Of a stretch of DNA of 64,000 nt, positions 11,401 to 20,900 are shown piece after piece (the first letter of the stretch is position 1; each line of letters starts with the position of its first letter). Source of the stretch: Rutstroemia sp. NJR-2017a BVV2 (Eukaryota; Ascomycota; Leotiomycetes; Helotiales; Rutstroemiaceae); assembly GCA_002946415.1 (NCBI GenBank), contig NJPS01000045.1, positions 124,001 to 188,000 of the forward strand, written 5' to 3'. Both the position numbers and the translations under genes were made by a program. Under the pieces are notes generated by a model that did no database searches, was not told the DNA's origin, and saw only the letters and a program-made list of their open reading frames with translations.

Positions 11401-12344
11401 ATTTTTCCTGCGAATAACCTCATCGCTGCTTTACACTGCACATAGCCTCTGACCTCGGCCCCGCGGTTCGATTTTGGTTGTAGCAGCTTGTACAACTAGT
11501 AAAGCGGCAAAATGCAAGCATGGATGATAGATTGTGGCTGACAGTAGAAAGATATTTCCAGCCAATAAAACAGATTGATCATGCATGAGCACGCCAGCCA
11601 TGAAAGTTCAGATCTCGGGCGCTCCGTTCCAGATGTTCCAGAAGCTGATGTTCAAATCATATGATTCGCTTGAAACAGAGGATGAAAAGAAATTGGCATT
11701 TCCTTATTGGCCAAGATGAGAAGACACGACGAGAATTTCTTCCGCGTTCTGGACAATTGACCGACTATCGACGGCGTGCTATGCAAAAAGGGTTGCGACC
11801 ATGACCAACCTGTTCGAATTGGGACGCTCTAAGAGTCTAAGCATGGCGATGCAGCTGTGTTGATACTGAATTCAGCAGGACATGATCTGCTCCGTTGCCG
11901 AGTTCCTGCCCGGGCGTGTGCCCCATTCGGCGCATGGCATGCTCATGACGTTGAGCTGTGCTTTTTTCGGATGCGCACGCGATTTGAACGCTGCTCGCTG
12001 CGTGCTCTCTGCGTGCCCAACTATCCAAGCCTCTCCTGTGAAGCTTTTCGGGAAGAAACTTTGCATGTAAAAGGTTTTTCTGATGACACCTTAGAAGAAG
12101 CAACACGGTGCCTCCGAGCCAGTAAGTACAGTAAGATTCACACGTCGGCAGTGCCATTGGTATTGAGGAGGCATCGATGTGTTGATGAGTTGATGGTAGG
12201 CCGGATTTGTGTTCCTAATCTGGCAAGTCCGTGGAATCAGAAATGGAAGGCTGGTGATGCATGGAACACGGTGTTGACGGGCGCGAAAAAGACGTTCGCT
12301 TCAGTTACTCGTACGGGTTAGTAAGATTAGCACGACAGGCTCGA

Positions 12345-12400
12345 CTACTCTGCTACTCTGCTACTCTGCTACTCTGCTACTCTGCTACTCTGCTACTCTA
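12345..12400 (+). repeat. CTACTCTG octamer tandem array, 7 units
   Basis: Six perfect CTACTCTG units in direct tandem are followed by a seventh with one change (CTACTCTA). No surrounding gene is visible. Confidence 0.95.
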
Positions 12401-13429
12401 CTCTGTGATACTAGTAGCAAATGCTGGGTGAGGGGGAGCAGTGGCGCTTCGGGAGATATGATGCAAGGTGCTTGGCCGGACATGATACGGGACTCATCTT
12501 GCAAAGTTGTTGTCGAAAAGATCTAGGAGCCCCCAGCAGCCAAGGCGGTTGACATCAGCAGTACCAGGTTGTCGCAGGTAGTGTAACGGGACATTGGGGA
12601 AGATGGGAAAGAGGAAGTGTGCAAATATCCAGGTAGGGAGGTAGGGATTTTGAAAAATTTGCCTTAACAGGGGGGATATACGTTCCGCTGCGAAAAGTAC
12701 AGATGTAACCTGACAACCTACACGAGACTCGAGTACTTCGTAGATGCGCATTTCAGATTACAGATCGTCAGGGACCAAAGGGTTTGACATCCCACCGGTC
12801 CCACCGGTCCCACCGTGTGATTTGGAAAACTGGCGGCGTGCTTTGCAGTATCTGATAGTGGCATATTACTGGAGAGGACTTGGAGATATCGTACCATTGC
12901 ACCTGTGGTCCGTGGTCTGGCCAGAAAGTCTCAGGAGCCAGGACATACAGATGGAGGGGGTAGAGACAGGCCGATACTGACTACCGCGAGCTTCCCAGCA
13001 GAGCACACTGCTAAATGCTACACCATTCCCTTGCAGTCCCAATTTCCGAAAGGATAGCTGGGATGCACGGGATCTAGTCCTGTATGTCGTTTACACGGAG
13101 TATACCACTTATCTCCAGACTCCCAGCAGGCCTAGCAGGCCTAGCAAACGTAGCAGGAAAGTATTCGGGAGGAAGAGATACCGACACTGAGGTAGATCCG
13201 CGTTCTCAGCAGTGCAGCCGTGCAGCCGTGCAACAGTGTAACCGTCCTCGTACAACAATACGGCGACGAGCTCCCTGCAGTAAAACCTACTCGGTTGACC
13301 TAAATAGCATCACCATCACATCTCTCATTGGCCTCGTCTCTCTGCATTATTACATTCTTCGGCCTTTCTACCATGCCATCCCAGCCAAGAAAAATTCGAC
13401 ATCATCGTCTCTTACTCGAGGTGAGCCGG

Positions 13430-13461
13430 CAGATGCAGCAGATGCAGCAGATGCAGCAGAT
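13430..13461 (+). repeat. CAGATGCAG 9-bp tandem repeat
   Basis: Three full units and a partial fourth occur in tandem, about 0.9 kb upstream of the metacaspase start. Similar short duplications (CCCACCGGT near 12,790; CCTAGCAGG near 13,130; GTGCAGCC near 13,217) crowd this stretch. Confidence 0.85.
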
Positions 13462-14013
13462 TATCGATACGCTTCCATTTTTATCGTCCGATCTTCACGA
13501 GAGACAGAAAGGGAAAAGCGAGACTTCAGCCCTGCTTCTATGCTACTCTGGTAATCCTGAGAACCGTGCGTGGAGGGTTTTGGTGGAGAAATACCCAGCA
13601 AAACAAACAAAGCAGAAGGAACACCGCCTCATCTCGCCTCGCCTCTCCCCATCGGTACATTCATCCATTCATCCATTCACATCCGTCCACATCCATACGC
13701 GCACATCCGTCCTCGCGCCCGCCCGCCCATGTCTCAAACACGTACCTTCGTACGTGCGCCGAATGTACTCTAGTAATGCAGTGAGTGAGGCTATTACCTA
13801 CTAGGAATAGTTACAACACAGATGCGCTATCCGTCACGACCCTGCACATCTTTTTTCCCAATCTCACACCCTTCCACCTTTTCCACCCATCTCATCCACC
13901 CATTGCCCCCCCCTCTGTTCATACCTCTGCCCCACGTCTCAAAAGCTCTAACGTCTCCAAGCCACGGCCAGCTTCTCGACCATCGACCAAATATTCGACT
14001 TCGCAACTACAAG

Positions 14014-14020
14014 TATAAAA
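14014..14020 (+). promoter_or_regulatory. TATAAAA box upstream of metacaspase
   Basis: This TATAAAA lies 356 bp upstream of the metacaspase start codon and is followed by a pyrimidine-rich leader, the usual arrangement around fungal transcription starts. It implies a 5' UTR of roughly 300 nt. Confidence 0.5.
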
Positions 14021-14233
14021 GACTCCCGCCGAATCCTTCGTCAAGGTTTATATCTCTCTGCCTGAGCACTCGATATCGATATCGATACCCTATACCCTCG
14101 GCTCTCAGTCCTCGACCACAATCGGCTTTGTTGTGTGCGTTGTCCCGATTACGATTAATTAGCAGTCGTTTCGTTTACCCCTCGCAAGCCTCTCCGCAAA
14201 CTGCCCGCGCTTTTCGACAACAACCAATCTCCT

Positions 14234-14299
14234 CTCACTCTTCGGTGATCTTTCGCGATACTATCTCTCACTCTTCGGCGATCTTTCGCGATACTATCT
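14234..14299 (+). repeat. 33-bp tandem duplication in metacaspase 5' leader
   Basis: Two adjacent copies of a 33-bp unit containing CTTTCGCGATACTATCT differ at one base in the shared core (TTCGGTGATC versus TTCGGCGATC). They end about 76 bp before the start codon, so they should lie in the 5' UTR. Confidence 0.9.
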
Positions 14300-14375
14300 G
14301 CACTCATCACCATTCAACTCCAACTTTAACTCTAACCCCAACTCCAACGTCAACGTCAATCATCAATTACAAACG

Positions 14376-16260
14376 ATGTCTGGGTACGGATACAATGGAG
14401 GTTACGGAGGACCACCACAGCAGTACCCACCCCAACCCTACTACCCGTAGGATCATTGTCCCCTTCTTATTTACGTCGCATGAGTTCATGCTTATATCTG
14501 TGTAGACCTCAACCCCAATACGGTGCTCCTCCACCACAGCAACAACAGCAAGGTTATGGATATCACCAACCGCCCCCACCACAGCAACCCTATGGCTATT
14601 CTCAAGTAAGAACATCTGCGACATACATTCCAAACATCAAGCTAACAGTTACCTTTTAATAGCCACCTCCCCAACAATACGGCGGATACAATGGAGTACC
14701 TCCCAACGCGCCGCCGCAGTATGGAAGACCAGGTTCGCAAACTCATTCACATTGATACAAACAAGGAATATGCTCATGATACTGGATTAGGAATGCCATC
14801 TGTCAACTCGAACGGTTATGTAAATGGCAACCCAAATGCCCCTCCTCCACCACCCCAAGGAATGCACGCGTTCGGTCAAGGTGCTCCTCAAGGATACGCT
14901 TACCAATACTCAAACTGCACAGGGAAAAGGAAGGCGCTATTGATTGGTATCAACTATTTCGGCCAGCGTGGTCAATTACGTGGATGCATCAACGATGTCA
15001 AGAACATGTCGGCGTATTTGAACGAAAACTTTGGATACCAGCGGGAGGACATGGTCATTCTTACTGACGACCAACAAAACCCGATGAGTCAGCCCACGAA
15101 ACAGAATATACTGCGAGCGATGCATTGGCTCGTGAAAGATGCGAAACCTAACGACTCCCTATTCTTCCATTACTCTGGTAAGCAGCTTCTACCCAAACTC
15201 AGTCGTGCTGATTTTGATCCTTTTAGGGCATGGTGGCCAAGCGAAGGATTTGGACGGTGATGAGGAGGATGGTTACGATGAAGTTATTTATCCCGTCGAT
15301 TTTAGACAGGTCGGCCACATCGTCGACGATGAGATGCACAGGATAATGGTACAGCCTTTACAGCCTGGTGTTCGATTGACCGCAATATTTGATTCCTGCC
15401 ATTCTGGAACCGCGCTCGACCTACCATACGTTTACTCTACTCAAGGTGTTCTCAAGGAACCAAATCTTGCCAAGGAAGCAGGTCAAGGTCTACTCGGTGT
15501 CATCTCATCTTACAGTCAGGGCGATCTCGGAGGCGTTGCAAGTAATTTGATGGGTTTCTTTAAGAAAGCGACATCCGGCGACGATGCTTACAACAAAACC
15601 TTGGCGACCAAGACATCACCTGCTGATGTAATAATGTGGTCAGGAAGCAAAGATGACCAGACATCGTCAGTATATTTCGTACCTTATTACCCAAAAGCAT
15701 TTTGAGTTTTCGGAACATTTGCATTTCATTTCAAGAGGATATGCGAGAATTGCATGTTAGCGTCGGAGTTTTGTTTCTTTTCGGGATACCCAGAAGACCC
15801 TGGTCAATTATGTACATAAGATCATACGATATTTTTATAAAGCCCAAGTCTATATCAGCCGCCAAGTACGGCGGGGATATTGACTAAGGGCTGCGAGTTG
15901 CGTTGGGTCAAGTGACCGAGCGCACCTCACATCATCTCATCTTTTCAACGACGTCGTATACATATACATACTGCGATTGAATGCTGACCATTACGTTACA
16001 GAGCCGATGCTACGATTGCCGCCCAAGCCACCGGTGCCATGTCCTGGGCGTTCATCACAGCCATGAAGAAGAATCCTCAACAGAGTTACGTTCAGCTGCT
16101 CAACAGCATCAGAGATGAGCTCGCTACCAAGTATAGTCAGAAACCTCAACTAAGCTGTAGTCATCCATTGAGTATGTTTACTCTCTCCCTCTTTCGCTTC
16201 CTCCCCTTGCTAAAACTAACATCCCCCGCCGCAGATACAAATCTCCTCTTTGTCATGTAA
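14376..16260 (+). CDS. MCA1: Type I metacaspase with Pro/Gln/Tyr-rich N-terminal region
   Basis: This is a caspase-fold cysteine protease cleaving after Lys/Arg, linked in fungi to stress, ageing and clearance of protein aggregates. Exons are 14376..14446, 14506..14605, 14663..14732, 14791..15177, 15227..15665, 16002..16171 and 16235..16260, giving 420 aa. The first ~100 residues are a GYG/PPQQ-rich, prion-like region. The p20 domain begins near [12 protein letters not shown]. Catalytic His is about residue 211 in HYSGHGGQ, with intron 4 falling inside this motif; catalytic Cys is about residue 267 in DSCHSG. The p10 part has SGSKDDQTS then [17 protein letters not shown] and ends TNLLFVM. The calcium-site-type acidic loop [14 protein letters not shown] is present. 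Intron 3 uses the weak donor GTTCGC and intron 5 is exceptionally long (336 nt). The gene looks intact. Confidence 0.94.
15666..16001 (+). other. Unusually long intron 5 of the metacaspase gene
   Basis: This 336-nt intron has a GTCAGT donor, a GCTGAC branch-like site and a TACAG acceptor, and it separates KDDQTS from ADATIAAQ. The other five introns are 49-63 nt. It holds a small perfect hairpin, CCGCC-aagtac-GGCGG, near 15,860-15,875. No C/D-box snoRNA pattern was found. Confidence 0.85.
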
Positions 16261-17903
16261 ATAGTCGGTCGGTTGGTCGCGTTACGCATCTAATGTATTA
16301 AATGGATTTATTTCAATGACGTCCAACGGCCATGCTCAAAGGAAAAATAAATGAACGAACGAATGGTCAATTTACGATGATGATATAAGAAATAAAAAAA
16401 AGGGAAAAGAACATGGCATACGAAATACCCATACGCCGCCCACTCATTTAGTTTTTTTATATCACGCAGTCACAGGCAGGCATTCATGGGACGTTGGGGC
16501 AAAACGGAAAGACGGGAAACGAATGAAAGAAAATAAAGCTCACTCATGATGACGGTTAGGTTGTTCTTTATGAAATGAAAAGAAAGGGTATAAGGGGGGA
16601 AGGGAGCATGGGATGGGAAATGTTATCTAGGTGGAACTTCAAGCGGGATTTCATTTTTTTTGGTTGCTGGGAATACGTCGTGTTTTCCTTAATGGTCGGT
16701 TGGCTTTGAAATGGAAATTAGGGGACTGAAACGGCATAATACCAACTGGAACCCAATTTAACGGCTTTATTATCTATGATTTGTTGGCTTGACTCTGGTT
16801 CAGTTCGTTGTGTTGTTTTGTGAAGTTGCTTATGAGTTCGTGGGGATAGTGTTAGTATGAGTAATGTACAGGAGAAAGACTGTAGATATATGTGACTTAG
16901 CGGGAGGAGACAGATAGACTACGAGTTTTCGTGATATCTGGTGATGAACATGATGATCACATCATAGCATAGCACATACAGCACATCACAGCACATCAAG
17001 GATTAATCAATCCATTGAAGTTTTAAGAATCTTTTTCATTATGTTCCTCTCCCTCCTCTTCCCTTCCCTTCCCCTTTCTTCTTTCCACTACTCTACCCGC
17101 ATCCTCTCATATAACTAACTACCCTATACCATCTCAACCTTCATCCCCCCTCCCATCCCCCATCCAGCATCCTACTATACACTACAAAGTAGACCAAAAA
17201 AAAAAAAACGCGCCAAAAACTATCCAATATCAAGTCAAGTCATCCATAACGTCCATCCCATCCGTCCGTCCGTCCACCCATCCCGTCCGGCCATAGATGT
17301 GTCTTTATTCGCCCGAACCCAGAAGAACTTCCATGCATGCACGCATACATAACATACAGTAAGTAACGAACAGAAAAGCAAAGCAAAGCAGAAAGTATAG
17401 GATTCAACGAAAAAAGTCCAACGCTGATCAATCAACCAATCGTTCGTAAATAAAGCCTTTCTTCTATAGATATAGACCCATCTTTCATTGAATATAGCAT
17501 CATAGACTTTTGCTTGGACAAAAATGGGAAGGAAGGAAGGAAGATTGTGGTATCAGATAGAAGCAACAAAAGAGAGAGATAGAGAAAGAGAGCGAGTAAA
17601 ATTATACAAGAACTTTTTCTAGCCAGTCGGCGAACAGATTTCGTTGTCGATATCGTAGTAGTAGTTAGGATTTGCGTGGGTTACGTCGGACCTCCAGGGT
17701 AGGTAAAAATAAATAAAAACCAATATCATGGATATCCAGATCAGATCAGTCCGTAAAAGTAAATCCTCCCACATTAGATTTTTTAAAATCAATCTCAGAT
17801 TGAGTTTTCCCGTCTCGCGGTCCCTGGGGGCTTGGAAGATAAACGCGCTTGCTCATCAAATGTGACATAGAGCTGAAATGCCGTCGAATATGTATGTTCC
17901 ATT
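16261..17903. other. Convergent 3' flanks of metacaspase and BCK1
   Basis: No gene is seen. The plus strand is G-rich after the metacaspase stop (for example near 16,595-16,620) and C-rich from about 17,040 towards BCK1, so both transcripts would have G-rich tails, with the changeover near 16,950-17,040. A candidate poly(A) signal AATAAA lies at 16346-16351. There is a poly(A) run near 17,196 and a short TCCG run near 17,260. Confidence 0.55.
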
Positions 17904-20900
17904 CTAGTAAGTGCCACGAATCCTAGCGTAGAGTTCGGTATCCAAGAAATTATAATGGGTATCCAGTTCACAGAACGGATGGGTGAGAAGAGTCTCAGCT
18001 CTTGGTCGTTCTTTCGGATCACTATTTGATTTGTTAGCAGTGTGCTTAGAATTGTATATGAATGGAGGTGAAACGTACATAGTCCAACAATCAGCCATGA
18101 AAGCCACAGCCACAGGACTAATACTCATAGCGATATCATCCGGAATTGGTGGGGCCTCATTCAGACTTCCCAGCTTGTAGATAGCTCCGACGGTTTCTTC
18201 TTTACTCCAAGGACGTTTACCAGCGAACATTTCAAGGACAACGCAGCCTAGAGACCAGATGTCGACTTTGGCTGAATATCCTTGACCTTGTGAGCGGACG
18301 ACTTCGGGAGCCATCCAGAAGACGGATCCTTGCATGTTGTTCGAAGCATCGTTACCGTAGATATTATCTGATTTCTTGGAGATACCGAAATCCGAGATCT
18401 TGCATGTGCCATCGACATCAAGTAAGATATTGTCTGCCTTAAGATCGCGATGAAGAATGCCTTCACGATGAAGATATGCTAATCCCTCAAGAGTTTGGCG
18501 GGTTAATGAACTAACGACGACTTCTTCGAATTTGCCGTGTTTTCGAAGACAACTTCCAACACTACCACCAGAAATATACTCCAGGAAGATACTTATAGAC
18601 ATTTCTCCTCTTTCACAACCAAGATACTGTACAATGTTGACATGGTCAAGATGCTGCATAGTATCGATCTCTTGGTCGAGTGCTGCTACCATCTCACGCA
18701 TCTTTCCTTTGTCGTTTCCAGCAGCCTTCGGGTTGACTTCGACTTGCTTGACAGCCAAGAACTCTCCAGTTGTGGCATTCATACCCAAGTAGACTCGACC
18801 GTATGTACCCTTTCCAATGAGTTGACCTTTGAACCATCGGAAGGTTGCTTGTCGTTTGGGAATGTTGTTCTGCGGAATTTGGGGAATGAGCATGCTACCA
18901 CGCTGGGGTTTAATTTGCACAATGTTCGCACCAAACATCTTAGTACTCTTGCGACGTTGAATCATGCTAGCGGTTTTGTTATCCTTAGATGTGGGTGCGG
19001 TTGATTGAGTGTAACGTTTGTTGGCTTCATGGGCTCCTCTGGCCACTTCACGAATAGACTTCATACGGCCTAGTCCACCTGAGCGACGGACATTGCGTTG
19101 TGCAACGCTCTGAATTGAGCTTCTCTCCAAAGCTTTCAAAGTGGATTCGTCCGATCCCAGAGTATCGCCTTCGCTGTACATGCTTGTCCGAGGTGTAGAC
19201 AGCATTGAGGACCCACCACCAGACATTCCTCCTGAGTTTACAGAAGGAGGTTGCAATGAATCCAATGTGTCCTGCTCTGCAATCGGAGAAACTGGAGGTG
19301 AGCCTCCTGCGCCTTCTTCCAATACCGGTTGATCAAGGTCGAGATTGGGGAAGAAGTCGTCGAGATGAGTGATAAGAGCTTCGGCAGGGGGTCTGCTTGC
19401 CCATACATCGTCCCTTGCAAATGATTGTCTTCGGAGTTGCTTGGCTTTTCTCTCCTCCTCAATTTCTTCTGCAGTACGCCCACTTTCATCTCTCCGTTGC
19501 GGACGTTTGCCGTCGCTTGTTGAGTAGGAGTCGTCATCAAAATCAGGCAATTTCGGAATGCTGGATGAGGATGAGCTATCTTGTGGAGATCCCCACGAAA
19601 CTGACAAGCCTTTCTTGGCCCTTGAGGTTTTAACGCTCAAACTTGGTCGTTTCGTGATGCTTGAATCGTCATCCCCGCTTGCGCTCGCTTTCTTTGAAAG
19701 CTTTCGAGATGCTATGGGGACCGCGAAAAGGCCATCATCGGAGTCGTCGTCCGAATCCTCTTGATCAACTGACTGGGAAGAATTCTGGAACACGATACTT
19801 GCTTCAGTGAAATCAAGGTTAGGACCATAAGATTTTCGGTTTCCTGGCACATTAAGTTCTGCAGCACGAGCGCTATTTGGACTAAGGTTCCCTGGTGAAG
19901 GCGCTCGTCTGATTTCTTCCTCTTTTAATCTAGCCATAGCAACACTCTCCGGATCTTGAAAGGAGATAGTGACACCTCCAGCCGAAATATTCTCTTCACC
20001 AGCGTAATCGGGTATAATAAACGAAGTATCACCTTTACCCCAGGTAAGACTACCAGGAGTACCAGTTGATCTAGGGCTACTTCTGCCAGATCCCGAGTTG
20101 CCATGATCAACTGTTGCCATGGCATTCTTTGCGTGGTTATCAGTTCCAGCTGCCGGAGGTGATTTCTTCGCTGTTGGAATAGGGGTTGTGGGATGTCCCA
20201 CCGATCCAAAGCCTTTGCCCATAACGAAAAGAGCAGCGGCAATGCCACCTGGAGTGACGGGTGAGGCTGGAACTGGCTTCCGTTTAGTGCTTTCACCTAA
20301 TTCACCGCCCGATGAACGCTTGCTGTCATTGTCAGCGGTTAGTGAAGACCGACCTTGCTGGCCAGTCTTCTTGCTCAAGGAATTGGCTTTAATCAAAGTA
20401 GCGGATTCGCCTGGAACCGGAGGCGCTTTTCTTTGAGGGAAAAGATTGTCTGTCTTTTTATCCTCAAACGGTGAGTTTCTGGGCTGATCAAAGTCCACAT
20501 TGCGGCCGACAATACCCAGAGATCCATCAGCAGAAGCGGAAGTTGGTGTTGACTTGTTCGCCTTCTTTTTAGCAAGATATTCCTTCTGTCTTCGTTCCAT
20601 TTCCGCTTTGTATTCGGCAGCAGCCAGGTCCATAAAAGCTTGCCTCTCAGCCTCCGGAAGTTCTCGCTCTCCACCTTCATGCGACGCTCTGTAGGCCATT
20701 AAACGTTCTCGGAGCGCATCTGGTGCCTCTGCTCCTGTTGCAGCTGGTTCTCGACTGGAAGGCGCAGCTCCGGCTTTGACAGTATTCTGCCGCGAGGTTG
20801 GTGGAGATGAACTGGACCTCCTCCTTGTTCCGTTCAAACGAGCGTAGGCTTCCTCATCAAGCAGCGCAGTTGGCGGTAGGCCTGGTGATAAGCCACCTAG

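Larger units (their letters stand above)
7756..14375. other. 6.6-kb gene desert between CGS and metacaspase
   Basis: I see no gene that I can support. Open frames are short (longest 227 aa, in the metacaspase leader), of biased composition, and match no family I know. The first ~50 bp stay G-rich, continuing the CGS 3' end. The rest has a long TTTG microsatellite, an 8-bp CTACTCTG array, several smaller tandem repeats and, from about 13,600, a C/T-rich leader with the metacaspase core promoter. Base composition is not strongly AT-biased, so there is no obvious sign of RIP. Confidence 0.55.

Noticed and set aside
11857..12321. 154-aa frame in the desert
   Set aside because: No family resemblance, no obvious start context or splice partners, and overlapping opposite-strand frames of equal quality.
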